NCBI GenBank assembly: GCA_030696695.1
Contig: JAUYRP010000034.1
Span: forward strand, 734,599 to 798,598
Length of the DNA stretch: 64,000 nt
Direction of reading: 5' to 3'
Source of the DNA: Methylophilus sp.
Lineage (GTDB): Bacteria > Pseudomonadota > Gammaproteobacteria > Burkholderiales > Methylophilaceae
In this document: piece by piece, positions 45,303-54,564 of the stretch
How the letters are laid out: every line of letters starts with the position of its first letter
Position numbering within the stretch: position 1 is the first letter of the stretch
Translations under genes and position numbers: made by a program
Notes under the pieces: model-generated
The model's input: the letters and a program-made list of their open reading frames with translations, nothing else
Database searches by the model: none
What the model was told of the DNA's origin: nothing

Positions 45303-46855
45303 GCTATTGCCTCTTGAATATAAGTCGGCGCAACTAACTCATTTTCTTTTTTATCCAAAAGCTCAAATGCCACATCTGCTTTGTTGTTCAACATATATTC
45401 TTGAACTGTTAGCTTAGTACGTCCGGCTAAAAAAAGCTCATCGCAAACTGCCATGTTGTCTTCATAGAAACAAACTTCGAAAGTTCGTCTGGCTGCAACT
45501 TTATCTGCAAAGATACGAATGTGTGGCTCTGTGTAGCCAGTGTAATTATCTACGCAATTTTTTTGATAATCACCATCATTGTCACGAATAACGGCAGTTT
45601 TGATATTTAAAAGTTTTGCTATGTCCAGATAACGTTTGAAGCTTGTGCCACCAATCGAAATTACATGAACTCCGTCGTTCTCAAGTGTTGGGTTATCAGT
45701 AGACTTGCTGTACAGAGCATCTATTAGAATAAATTCAGCATCACCTTCAACCAGTATTACCTTTTTTGAAAGTACGAACTCGAGAACATTATTATCTGGA
45801 GCTTTGATAAAGAATTTAGCTGTATCAGGGGGTAAGTTCTTAAGCACAAATGGTTTTATATTAGTACTGTTTAAAAATACAGTCTTTCTCAAATCCAAGC
45901 GTGTGGAAATTAAGCTGTTATGTGTAGCAATCAATAGTTGTTTGTTATCCGACTCAGAGATTCTCTGAATCAACTTCTTCATATTGGTATGACTTAAATG
46001 ATTTTCCGGTTCTTCGAGAAGTAAAACATCCAAACTATGCTCGGCAGTATTTTTTTGGAGTGCAAATTCGGTTTTGATAAAGCATTGACGACCTTTGCCT
46101 TTGCTTTCGATTGGAATATCTTGTTCAGTGATAATAAGGTCAGTTTCAAGATTTGATTTGGAATTTGTTCTGATAGAAAACTTATATGATTTTAGCTTTG
46201 CATTTAATGTTGCAAGCTCATTTGTCTTAAATACATCTTTGTTTTTACGGTAGAGATTTTCGTTCTTATTTCGATCTAGAAGACCTACATTTGCGCTGTA
46301 AATTGATTTTGTGTATTCGCGAGTTGCGTAGTCATTATTAATTAGAGAACTGTCGAGGAGCAAATGTTTAATAGGCCTTTTAAATCCCGAATATGCCTCT
46401 CCAGCGAATGTTGAAAATTTAATGGCGTAATATTCAAAAGGGAAATTTGGATACGTATCTTTTAATATCTCTTCGATATCTTTGCTGTATTCATCAATCG
46501 GTACACAATCTAACCTTAATCCATCATAGACTAAGCTTTTGGAGTTATTTTTTCCATTTAACTCTGGTTTCCCTTGCTCTGAGAGGTATACCTCCACAAA
46601 TAGTTTTGGTAGGTCGCCGTAGTTTTTCGCTCCGGCTAGAAAACTGGAAATGACACTAGTATTAAAAAGTGCCTCCAAGCCTATAGTTTCAACTTTGCTA
46701 CGGCTTCCACTAAGAACTAGGTCTAGGGCTAGCAATATTGAGCTTTTTCCCGCCTCATTATCACCAATAAGAATATTTAATTTAGAGTCTAATTCCAAAT
46801 CAAACTCTTTGAATCGTTTGAAGTTTGAAAATACTATCCTTTTAACAGTGTTCAT
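45287..46855 (-). CDS. OLD-family ATP-dependent nuclease, GajA-like
   Basis: A 522-residue protein with an N-terminal ABC-type ATPase (Walker A GDNEAGKS at residues 31-38, Walker B VLLLEEPENHLS, switch IATHNSL) and a C-terminal TOPRIM nuclease domain (ILVEGDAEFILIDALY, then VIRDNDGD). This is the layout of class 2 OLD nucleases such as GajA, which degrade DNA when nucleotide pools fall during phage infection. The overlapping UvrD-like gene completes a Gabija-like pair. Somewhat shorter than GajA (about 580 residues). Confidence 0.87.
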   Translation of the reverse strand: MNTVKRIVFSNFKRFKEFDLELDSKLNILIGDNEAGKSSILLALDLVLSGSRSKVETIGLEALFNTSVISSFLAGAKNYGDLPKLFVEVYLSEQGKPELNGKNNSKSLVYDGLRLDCVPIDEYSKDIEEILKDTYPNFPFEYYAIKFSTFAGEAYSGFKRPIKHLLLDSSLINNDYATREYTKSIYSANVGLLDRNKNENLYRKNKDVFKTNELATLNAKLKSYKFSIRTNSKSNLETDLIITEQDIPIESKGKGRQCFIKTEFALQKNTAEHSLDVLLLEEPENHLSHTNMKKLIQRISESDNKQLLIATHNSLISTRLDLRKTVFLNSTNIKPFVLKNLPPDTAKFFIKAPDNNVLEFVLSKKVILVEGDAEFILIDALYSKSTDNPTLENDGVHVISIGGTSFKRYLDIAKLLNIKTAVIRDNDGDYQKNCVDNYTGYTEPHIRIFADKVAARRTFEVCFYEDNMAVCDELFLAGRTKLTVQEYMLNNKADVAFELLDKKENELVAPTYIQEAIAWIRE

Positions 46856-47021
46856 GTTTTACAGACCCTTATTTAATTCTTCTTAATTTAGCTTGTGAAA
46901 CTGTGTAAGCAAAGTTTTAACCGTTCCTGTATAGATACTAATGTAATCGTTGTAAATGGCTGATTTTGTTCTCATATCATTTTTAAAAAATACAAAATAA
47001 GTAAGTATTTAAGTTTTTAAA

Positions 47022-48140
47022 TTAAAGTAATCTAAGTTGATAAGTGGGATGTTTTGAGTTTGATGGGAGTAGTCCTTCTAGCCAGTTACTATCATTTTCA
47101 TTGAGCCATTTGCAAGATTTAGGGTGAGTTTTCCAAAAGCTGGTTCGAGTAGAGCTTTTATTGTGTTTTAAGAACTCATTACATATGTCGTAGTGATTTT
47201 TTTCTTTTGATTTTTTGAGATTAGTTAAATCGTCTAATAAATGTGCTGAGAATATTTCACTCCATAAATAATATTCATTTACTAGCTGCCAAGATCCAAA
47301 TAACCAATAAACGACAAGCAATCTATTTTGTAAATTATAAGGTTTAATTCCTGAGTAAAATTTATTTAAATTGGATGGGAGAGAACTTTTGGCTGCTGCA
47401 GGTAGTTGCTTTAGCAACTCGCTAAATGATGATTTTAGACCTGCATTAACTAATTGTTGATGCATTTTCAATTGGTGTTTAATAAAAGTGTTGAAAATTG
47501 AGCTATCAAATATCTCTTTATAGTTAGTCAGCGACTCTATCGAGAAAGTGGCCAGTTTGGAAGCCATTTTAATTTCTTCATTTGATACGCAGCATGGATG
47601 TGGTGCTTGATATTCTTTCACGGTGGTTGGAATTATGAAGTGCTGTTGTCTGTCTCTAAAGGGAATATCAACTTCGTACAGAGTTGCTTGATGCTTTATA
47701 CAAGCGAAGACTCCTGAAATTTGATGAGATCGATGCCAGTAAGTAAAACCATATTTTTCAATATCTGCTTCAATGCAATCGTTACACCATTTCCATTTAT
47801 GAGGTTCTGCATTAGATAATTCGGAAAGTTTTCTGTTGGCGTTGAGCTCGCAATTAATTTTTTCGTTATTTTGTGTCGTTCCCCAACCTAGACTTTTTAA
47901 AAACGGAATTATTGTTGTTGTGTTGGTTATTTGCTGATTGCTGCCGTATGAATTTCGAGTCACTTTATTGAATTTGTCGAGATTAACTTCAATATCGGCG
48001 ACGCGCGGTGCCTTGTCCTTTCCAAAGAGTGTTTCACAAATTGCTTGGCAATCAGATATCCCATTTATGATGGCTATTCGTGAAGCTAGGCTATATAGCG
48101 TCTCATCCGGTAATAGGCTAGGCATGGATTCAATCTTCAT
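47022..48140 (-). CDS. tniQ: TniQ-family target-selection protein (copy 1)
   Basis: A 372-residue TniQ/TnsD-type protein. It starts with the family's MPSLLPDETLYSLASRIAIINGIS and carries the zinc-finger segment WCNDCIEADIEKYGFTYWHRSHQISGVFACIKH. TniQ proteins choose the target for Tn7-like transposition and recruit TnsC. It is divergent from the HTH-tniQ2 pair, 103 bases apart, with a 31-bp palindrome in the gap, and is adjacent to the Gabija-like cluster. Confidence 0.87.
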   Translation of the reverse strand: MKIESMPSLLPDETLYSLASRIAIINGISDCQAICETLFGKDKAPRVADIEVNLDKFNKVTRNSYGSNQQITNTTTIIPFLKSLGWGTTQNNEKINCELNANRKLSELSNAEPHKWKWCNDCIEADIEKYGFTYWHRSHQISGVFACIKHQATLYEVDIPFRDRQQHFIIPTTVKEYQAPHPCCVSNEEIKMASKLATFSIESLTNYKEIFDSSIFNTFIKHQLKMHQQLVNAGLKSSFSELLKQLPAAAKSSLPSNLNKFYSGIKPYNLQNRLLVVYWLFGSWQLVNEYYLWSEIFSAHLLDDLTNLKKSKEKNHYDICNEFLKHNKSSTRTSFWKTHPKSCKWLNENDSNWLEGLLPSNSKHPTYQLRLL

Positions 48141-48201
48141 TTAAAGATTCTAATCTATTTTGCCATTTATATATTTTTATGTGTGACTATGCATTTATTA
48201 A

Positions 48202-48232
48202 ATAATATTTGCATAAATTATGCAAATATTAT
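48202..48232. promoter_or_regulatory. Perfect 31-bp palindrome between the two tniQ units
   Basis: Fifteen-base arms around the central A at 48217; the core is TGCATAAATTATGCA (48210-48224). It ends 11 bases before the HTH gene start. A similar 15-bp core, TGCATAAAATATGCA, occurs inside the HTH gene at 48401-48415. Likely an autoregulatory operator of the HTH protein. Confidence 0.75.
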
Positions 48233-48243
48233 AAATTTGATGT

Positions 48244-48609
48244 ATGGATGATCTAGTCGTTAAAAAAATAGTAAATACTGCACGTTTAAGCATGAGTATT
48301 CTTAATATAAGACAAGAAGATGTTGCTTATGACTTACAATTGAGTCAATCTCAAGTGAGTCGGGTTTTGACTGGAAAATGTAAAAGAGTGACAAAAAATA
48401 TGCATAAAATATGCAATTATTTACAAGATTGCATGGATCAAAAATTAGTAACAAAAGATTTTGGACTTGCTGATATCAATAATGCAGTACTTAGTATCTG
48501 GGATGGAACGGAGGCGCATGCAAAAGTAATTGCCGATTTTATTAGAGAGTTAGACTCGATAATCAGGTACGAAAAATCTTTAAAGCAAGACTTCATGGAG
48601 CGTCAATGA
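48244..48609 (+). CDS. Small helix-turn-helix protein coupled to tniQ2
   Basis: A 121-residue protein with a Cro/C1-type HTH in residues about 8-55 (RQEDVAYDLQLSQSQVSRVLTGKCKRVTKNMHKIC) and a helical C-terminal part. Its stop overlaps the tniQ2 start (ATGA), so the two are translated together. It may repress the transposition genes through the 31-bp palindrome or serve as a DNA-binding partner for the TniQ protein; both are inference. Confidence 0.75.
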   Translation: MDDLVVKKIVNTARLSMSILNIRQEDVAYDLQLSQSQVSRVLTGKCKRVTKNMHKICNYLQDCMDQKLVTKDFGLADINNAVLSIWDGTEAHAKVIADFIRELDSIIRYEKSLKQDFMERQ

Positions 48610-49844
48610 TTGTCTCTCAAATATATCCTGATGAATTCATTTTCTCTTATTTGATAAGGTTAGCTAAGAGTAATGGATTGCCTGACTCCAAGTCAGCTTT
48701 AGCGAAAATAAATCAGCTTCAACTTATAAAGCATTCAAATCGATCAACGTTAGACCACTTATCTGCTTCATTGCAAATTACACCAGAACAGTTAGTCAAA
48801 AACCATACTCTGTTACCGTTTAATAAAGCAATAATAGACTGTGACTCGAGTGATGCTAAACAAGATTTACAATTTTCTGCATCAGAAATTAATTATTATC
48901 TGAGTTTAAATAAACAGTTTGTTTTTAAAGCCTGTGAATGCTGTGTAGAAGAAGATTTAAATTATTTTGGGTTTATCTATATTAGAAGGATGCATCAAAT
49001 AACAGGAGTTAACTTTTGCACAAAGCACGAAAGACATTTAAAGTTTTTTGATGTTAAAAATGAATTTTTTGTTTTTTCAGACGAGAGTCAATATGGAGCT
49101 AGAGTTTTTGACTCTGTTATTGAGAGATATCAAACAATAGCTGAAGCAGTTGCGATGTCGACTTATAGAATTGCTAAAGAAAATATTGAAGATTTATTTC
49201 AATTTCTTCTGATTTCTAAAGGCTTTAAAACTTCCTCTAGAGATGAAGGTAAGGCTTTCAGCGATTTTGTGTATCACAACACTCAGAAGTGGTGGACGGA
49301 ATGCATTTTCCATAACATTGAAGACAAGATGTCAAAAGGCAATTTTAAAGAGCTGGATAGCCCGTCAAGTAGGAATAAGACTAGCTCATATGTACTCGGA
49401 CTTAGTGTTCTAATTGATAATGCGGATAATGCTATAAATTTAATAGAGCTAATCAAATCTAGAGAGTATCTTGAGCATAAGAGAGAATTTGGCTTTTTAA
49501 GTTATTTTTCAAATTGTAAGTTGTTGAAGCAAGAATCATTGATCGTTAGAAGCTATTTAGATAAGAAGGTAAAAGCTAATCTTCAACAGTCGTGTGATTT
49601 TAAAATTAAAATTCACACCAATAGGGCTAAAAGTATACTTAATTTCAATAAAAACGAAATTAAAGCGTTTATGGATTTTCAAGGCGGATTAAACCTAATT
49701 GATTCAGCACAAAAGCACCAGGTCAGGATGGAACGACTGGAATTTATTATACGGACGGCGGGTAGAAAAGTAGCGGAGTCGCTTAAAAATTTAGATTTAA
49801 TAGATTCGAATTTCAATAAACAATACGAAAGCAATTGTACCTAA
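48606..49844 (+). CDS. TniQ-family target-selection protein (copy 2)
   Basis: A 412-residue TniQ-like protein different from copy 1. N-terminus MIVSQIYPDEFIFSYLIRLAKSNG; zinc segment KACECCVEEDLNYFGFIYIRRMHQITGVNFCTKHE. Translated from an ATGA overlap with the HTH gene. It is convergent with tnsC, 39 bases away. A second TniQ in one element suggests two target-choice routes, as TnsD and others do in Tn7-like relatives (inference). Confidence 0.82.
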   Translation: MIVSQIYPDEFIFSYLIRLAKSNGLPDSKSALAKINQLQLIKHSNRSTLDHLSASLQITPEQLVKNHTLLPFNKAIIDCDSSDAKQDLQFSASEINYYLSLNKQFVFKACECCVEEDLNYFGFIYIRRMHQITGVNFCTKHERHLKFFDVKNEFFVFSDESQYGARVFDSVIERYQTIAEAVAMSTYRIAKENIEDLFQFLLISKGFKTSSRDEGKAFSDFVYHNTQKWWTECIFHNIEDKMSKGNFKELDSPSSRNKTSSYVLGLSVLIDNADNAINLIELIKSREYLEHKREFGFLSYFSNCKLLKQESLIVRSYLDKKVKANLQQSCDFKIKIHTNRAKSILNFNKNEIKAFMDFQGGLNLIDSAQKHQVRMERLEFIIRTAGRKVAESLKNLDLIDSNFNKQYESNCT

Positions 49845-49883
49845 GCCAAACTTTGAATATATTGGCTTAGGTATGAACAGATA

Positions 49884-51116
49884 TTAATAATTAAAATTTT
49901 TCATCATATCGTCAAATTTTCTTAACTCTCTTGGCCGGTTTGATTTGAGCGCATTGATGGCTGGACGAAGTTCCCCAAAATCTTTGTTAAAAACCTTTTT
50001 AAAATGTTGAATAGTGAGCTTGCGCTCACCATTCAATAGAGCTTCTAATTGTGTTGCCATCCATAGTGAAATTAAAATTCTTCGAATCCCACCAGTTAGC
50101 TCAATCAAAAGGTCTGCTAACTCATCAGTAAGTTGAATTTTATCTGGTAAATATTGATATTTAAGTAACAATGGTAACAAGATTTGACGATATTCTGGAT
50201 CATTTGAGGATTTGAAAGGTGTGATCTCAAAACCACCAATACCCGATATTCTTTGACTTGTACTAAACCGTTTATTGAAGGCATTAATACCATCTTGTGT
50301 GCCAGAAAATATTAGTGGTATCTCGCCTGAGTTAATTAAATTAAGAATCCATTTTAGACACTTATCTTCAGCAATACTTAACTCAAAGCTATCATCGGTA
50401 TTTATTTTTCGCCGCTGAGCTAAAGTCATTAATTTAAAAAAATTCTGAACCTCATCTAAATGAAGTATTCCAAGAAAATGGCTTTTAGCAACTTGCAACC
50501 AATCATCTAACAATCTTATTCCATCCTTTCTTCTCCCAGATAATACGTCCTCGAATCTTTTAGAGTGCCCAGGTTCATATTTTTCATACGCGTCATGCCA
50601 TGCCTGCATTAGTGAGCGCGCAAGGTCCTCAGACTTGCCACTTGATGGGACATCAACGGATATCCATGTAACTTGTGTATGTGCACCGATAATATTAGGA
50701 AATTGGCTGTGAGATATTATTTGCTTGTAAGTGCTTAGCGCATGCCTAATTGCAGCAGACTTCCCAACACCTGCGTGACCAGTGACTGAAATTACTAAAA
50801 CTGGCGGTATTGGTAACGTATGTTGCATGTAGTTTTGACCAAAGATACTAGACCAAACTTTTGTTTTGTTTGGATTACGCTGAATATAGCTATTTAATAA
50901 TACTGCATCGATTTTAAATAAAAGATTTACGCCAATTTTTGAAGGTAAATGTAATTGCCTTAAAGTTAAAATATTTTGCGAACAATTGCTAATAGAGGTG
51001 TTTTTGTTAATATTTGAAATAGGTGGAAGATACGTAAGCGCTTGGCTTGCTGTCTCTATGGAGTTAAATTTTGGCAAATACTTAATTAAGATATTATCTT
51101 CACATAGGTCAGTCAT
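49884..51116 (-). CDS. tnsC: TnsC-like AAA+ transposition regulator
   Basis: A 410-residue AAA+ ATPase that links target selectors to the transposase. Walker A GHAGVGKSAAIRHAL, Walker B ILHLDEVQNF, sensor 1 IPLIFSGTQDG and an arginine-finger region RRILISLWMATQLEALL are visible. It overlaps tnsB by eight bases. The family is shared by TnsC, TniB-like and related transposition ATPases; the presence of a TnsA-like nuclease upstream favours TnsC. Confidence 0.88.
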   Translation of the reverse strand: MTDLCEDNILIKYLPKFNSIETASQALTYLPPISNINKNTSISNCSQNILTLRQLHLPSKIGVNLLFKIDAVLLNSYIQRNPNKTKVWSSIFGQNYMQHTLPIPPVLVISVTGHAGVGKSAAIRHALSTYKQIISHSQFPNIIGAHTQVTWISVDVPSSGKSEDLARSLMQAWHDAYEKYEPGHSKRFEDVLSGRRKDGIRLLDDWLQVAKSHFLGILHLDEVQNFFKLMTLAQRRKINTDDSFELSIAEDKCLKWILNLINSGEIPLIFSGTQDGINAFNKRFSTSQRISGIGGFEITPFKSSNDPEYRQILLPLLLKYQYLPDKIQLTDELADLLIELTGGIRRILISLWMATQLEALLNGERKLTIQHFKKVFNKDFGELRPAINALKSNRPRELRKFDDMMKNFNY

Positions 51117-53355
51117 GAGATGCTCCTGGTTGCATGTTGTCTAAAATTAATTTCATGACATTTAAGTGATGTGAAGTACTAGGAGACTCCTCTGTCGTTA
51201 GGTGAGAGTCAGTGTTATTTTGCTGCTTGTCTTGGAGTATTACATTTGAATTAGATTCCATATTTCGGGATAAATTGATTGGTGGGGGAGCTTTTAAGTT
51301 ATTTTCTTTTGCGTCCTTTGTTAATCGCTTTGCATTATTGACTATCTCATCTTTCTTTTCTTGAAACTCCAACTTTTTCATAAGCATTGAATGCTTCAAT
51401 TCTGCCTTTTGTATAAGTGAATATTCATGTGCATCGGCAACTTCATCGAAGGTTAGTTCTTGTGATGCATTGGCGTAATCAGAAATATTCAACTCTAACA
51501 TCCCGTTTCCATTGAAATTTTGGATCCATATTTTGGAGATTGATCCCGGGAAATAATATGCATCAATCTCGTTTTTTCCAAAACGCTTAGCTAGCGTGGC
51601 TAACTCTTCATCCAATTCTGGAGTTGTTTTATATTCTTTGCTCATGAACGAGATGCCAGTTCTATTTATGGTGGCTTTAGCAGTAGGAAGTAAGTGAGTG
51701 ATGAGTTCAGATTGAGAGGTCTCTCTGTTTGTGCCTATGCCCACATTGTGACCATATTCCCATAAACCTGCAGGGGTTGGAGTTACATTACATGCTTTCA
51801 TATGGGCATCTAATCTGTCACTTCTATCTGCAGTAGTATTATATTCTGTGTAATGTACTTGTAGGAGCTGTGTATATTCACGTACGGTCAATGTTGCATC
51901 TTGGTATTTAACTTGTCTAAGTTCCAATTCTTTCTTTCTAGCATCGATAGCACCAGGAACAAAAACAAACTGCTCATCTTTAATTAACCGGTGTTGTACT
52001 TCGACTCCTCCTTTCAATTGCCCACGATAAGGTGGAGTGAAACTATCGGACATTTTAAGTTCATAGGCAGTGTCTTTTGCAGCTTTGGATAAGTTTTCAC
52101 CTCTATCACTTAACACTGTGTATGGCATTGAGGGGGCTTGGGAGAGGACTGGTACATATTCATACCCCCAAATTTCAGCAATCTTTTTTGGGTCAAATAG
52201 TGAGCAAAATAAAGAAATTTTTGCCATATCCCACGACGGTCCAGTCAAACAAACATAAAAGCCAACTACTATAGTAGACCAGACATCAACTATTACATAA
52301 ATAATTGGCCTTCCTACTGGCCATGATCTATTTATTGCAGAGCATAAATAAATATCCCCAACAGTGGAGTCTATGGCCCAAGTATGACCAGGCCCGGAAA
52401 CACCTTCTATGGCCTTTCCAATCATCCCCCTTACATTATTAGCATAATGATTTTTAGTTGTTTTATTTTGTAATAGGAGGGTTTTCGAAATATATTTTTG
52501 AATAATCCTTCTAACTTGACTTAAGTTGGGATAGGAACCGATAGTAGGCTTAATATTTACGAAAACACCATTTTCAATTTTGACTTTCTGTACAAAACTA
52601 CTATTAATAATGGTTTTATACATTTGAGACATATTTGGATTAGGTTTAGGAATGGTTGAATAGGCCGCCAATACTCGGTTGGTCCAATCTGTAGAAATTC
52701 CGGGTTGTTGAGGTGAGGGAACACCATTAACTGCAATCAGTTTATCGAAAGCAGATTTTCTACCTGCTTTTTTTCTTGTGCCGTCACATGGTCTAGGCTT
52801 TCCAAAACCACCACACTTGTCAAATCGAGTACGTAAACTGTTTTCCGAAAAGCCATGTTTGCAAAGTAAAGATATCAACTTGTAAATTTGGGTTGTCTTG
52901 TAACCTGAATTATTGACTGCTTTTTTGACTAACCCACCCCAGCCAAAGTCGTTTAATAAACGGATTCTTAACATTTCATAGCCAAGAAAATCCTTCATAG
53001 CTTCTACCCTTTTGTTCAGTAGGGAAGATTCTTTATTGCTTTTAGGGGGTGTTAAAAATACCACCTCGGGTTCAATATTTATTCTTATTAATAAATCTGA
53101 TTCGTATAAAGCGCTAATTTCATCTCTATGAATCCAATTAAGTTCGGTATTTATTTTTTTATAATTAAATTGGACCTGATTTGACTCAATGGTTTTAGGG
53201 CGCCCTCTTTTCCGCTCTTGAGATATTTCAATTGGATCAAGCTTTACCAGTACCGTCTGGTGTATTAATGGCTCGTCTAATATAACTCTGTGAACTCCGG
53301 CGTAAAACCCAGATATTATTTTTATAACTTCATTGTGTTTTAGAATTAAAGGCAT
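51109..53355 (-). CDS. tnsB: TnsB-like DDE transposase
   Basis: A 748-residue retroviral-integrase-fold transposase that binds the element ends and joins 3' ends to the target. DDE residues lie in TWAIDSTVGDIYL, VLSDRGENLSKAAKD and GGVEVQHRLIKDEQF. N-terminal HTH-type domains precede the core, and a mu-transposase C-terminal beta-barrel follows. It overlaps tnsA by ten bases and tnsC by eight. Confidence 0.9.
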   Translation of the reverse strand: MPLILKHNEVIKIISGFYAGVHRVILDEPLIHQTVLVKLDPIEISQERKRGRPKTIESNQVQFNYKKINTELNWIHRDEISALYESDLLIRINIEPEVVFLTPPKSNKESSLLNKRVEAMKDFLGYEMLRIRLLNDFGWGGLVKKAVNNSGYKTTQIYKLISLLCKHGFSENSLRTRFDKCGGFGKPRPCDGTRKKAGRKSAFDKLIAVNGVPSPQQPGISTDWTNRVLAAYSTIPKPNPNMSQMYKTIINSSFVQKVKIENGVFVNIKPTIGSYPNLSQVRRIIQKYISKTLLLQNKTTKNHYANNVRGMIGKAIEGVSGPGHTWAIDSTVGDIYLCSAINRSWPVGRPIIYVIVDVWSTIVVGFYVCLTGPSWDMAKISLFCSLFDPKKIAEIWGYEYVPVLSQAPSMPYTVLSDRGENLSKAAKDTAYELKMSDSFTPPYRGQLKGGVEVQHRLIKDEQFVFVPGAIDARKKELELRQVKYQDATLTVREYTQLLQVHYTEYNTTADRSDRLDAHMKACNVTPTPAGLWEYGHNVGIGTNRETSQSELITHLLPTAKATINRTGISFMSKEYKTTPELDEELATLAKRFGKNEIDAYYFPGSISKIWIQNFNGNGMLELNISDYANASQELTFDEVADAHEYSLIQKAELKHSMLMKKLEFQEKKDEIVNNAKRLTKDAKENNLKAPPPINLSRNMESNSNVILQDKQQNNTDSHLTTEESPSTSHHLNVMKLILDNMQPGASHD

Positions 53356-54254
53356 GCTGACCTCCTAACCGCTATCGGGTTCTGCTGCCAGAATTCACAT
53401 TCGGGTATTCGATAAACAGGTATATGTGGGCGCCAACCTCTGTTCAAATCTATTGGTATCTTTCCTAACCATACTGCTTGCCAGAATGCACGTTGCGCAA
53501 TATCCATCGAGTTAAAATATACTGCCAATTTATGAAGGATTGAGATTAATGGTAAGCCATATAGGTCTTTAACAATGGCAATCGTTTTGTTAATTTCTTG
53601 TGTTTGACTTGATTCACTGAATTTCCATGAAGCAGCGCGACGTAAGGTTTCTCCAACACGAGGGTGATATTCATCTTTAGTAATTAATAACCAATCTACC
53701 CCTCGCTGTTTCCAATACTCTGACTCAATTAAAAGTAATTCTTTTTCTCGCTTAGTTAGCGATTTGAGACTCTGTTTTACCGAAATTGCAAGCAAGGTAA
53801 GTGTATTGTCTTTTTTCAATGTAACTAAAAGATCAGTTGTCATTATCCAGAACGCCTTAACCTCACCATTTATTGCTGGGTGTTTAACATTTAAACTATT
53901 AGCAACCTCCCTGGTGCCCGAGTGAATTGAGTTAAAATCGATGTCATAGTTAAATAACTCATGTGCAGCTTCATCTAAGGACAGTGGAAATTGTTCTCGT
54001 ATGTCAAATAAATCGGGCAACATAGTGCAAAAAAGAAATGCAAAATCTTCATTGTCAGACAAAAGCTCCACGTGCCTATTTTTAAAGTATCTTAAATGTG
54101 ACCTCCCTATACTGGATGGATCACTTCTGCTGACCCTATGCCAAGGAACGTACTCCTCAAAAACACCTGTACCTCTTTTTAATTTAATGAAACGTGCCAA
54201 TACTTGGGTAGTAAATCTTCTTGTTTTCCTCATAAAACCTCCATTTTTGGACAA
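53346..54254 (-). CDS. tnsA: TnsA-like endonuclease
   Basis: A 302-residue protein of the TnsA family, which cuts the 5' ends of the element for cut-and-paste movement. The N-terminal restriction-endonuclease-like core contains HLRYFKNRHVELLSDNED, GEVKAFWIMTTDLLVTL and the catalytic lysine region LAISVKQSL; the C-terminal TnsC-interacting part follows (PRVGETLRRAA). First gene of the tnsABC operon. The start may be the ATG at 54233 (MRKTRRF) instead, which has GGAGG in front. Confidence 0.85.
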   Translation of the reverse strand: MSKNGGFMRKTRRFTTQVLARFIKLKRGTGVFEEYVPWHRVSRSDPSSIGRSHLRYFKNRHVELLSDNEDFAFLFCTMLPDLFDIREQFPLSLDEAAHELFNYDIDFNSIHSGTREVANSLNVKHPAINGEVKAFWIMTTDLLVTLKKDNTLTLLAISVKQSLKSLTKREKELLLIESEYWKQRGVDWLLITKDEYHPRVGETLRRAASWKFSESSQTQEINKTIAIVKDLYGLPLISILHKLAVYFNSMDIAQRAFWQAVWLGKIPIDLNRGWRPHIPVYRIPECEFWQQNPIAVRRSACL

Positions 54255-54564
54255 GCCGAATCCTGCGAATTAGATATTCGGATAAAAAAATGACAAAGGG
54301 GGTTGACGGTCAGCTTATGAAGGCATAAGATTGAACTGTCACGTTCGATTAGGGCACATTAGCCCCCAATAGTCGAGTTTAGATAAAAAGGCGCGTAGTG
54401 AGATACGCGCTTTTTTATTTGCTGTAGATGTGCATAGTTTGCTCCTCCTTAGTTAATTTTTTATGAATTAAGGAGTGTAAGCTATGCCTTCAATAAAATC
54501 AAATTTCCATTAAAAATCAATAAGTTGATGGTTTATCATGTACTATAATAGCAAGTAAATAAAA
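54255..54564. other. Gap between tnsA and the zinc-ribbon gene
   Basis: About 310 bases. It holds TGTCATTT on the reverse strand (ending at 54295), a short hairpin CTTATG-AAGG-CATAAG at 54314-54329 flanked by imperfect TGAC.GT..CA repeats, and a terminator at 54391-54416. The right end of the Tn7-like element could lie here, but no target duplication was found to prove it. Confidence 0.45.
54391..54416. terminator. Rho-independent terminator (bidirectional)
   Basis: GCGCGTA, loop GTGAGA, TACGCGC followed by six T and preceded by five A. It ends leftward transcription from the AAA+/zinc-ribbon pair before tnsA. Confidence 0.85.

Noticed and set aside
41107..54295. TGTCATTT on the plus strand at 41107 and on the minus strand ending at 54295 as the two ends of the Tn7-like element.
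   Set aside because: The shared sequence is only eight bases plus flanking T, there is no 5-bp target duplication (ACGTT versus AAGGG), and no repeated TnsB-type sites could be seen. Kept only as a possibility in the gap annotations.
54303..54377. A tRNA- or tmRNA-like 3' end around GTTCGATTAGGGC between tnsA and the zinc-ribbon gene.
   Set aside because: No acceptor stem, anticodon arm or CCA could be folded; only an isolated TTCGA and short hairpins are present.
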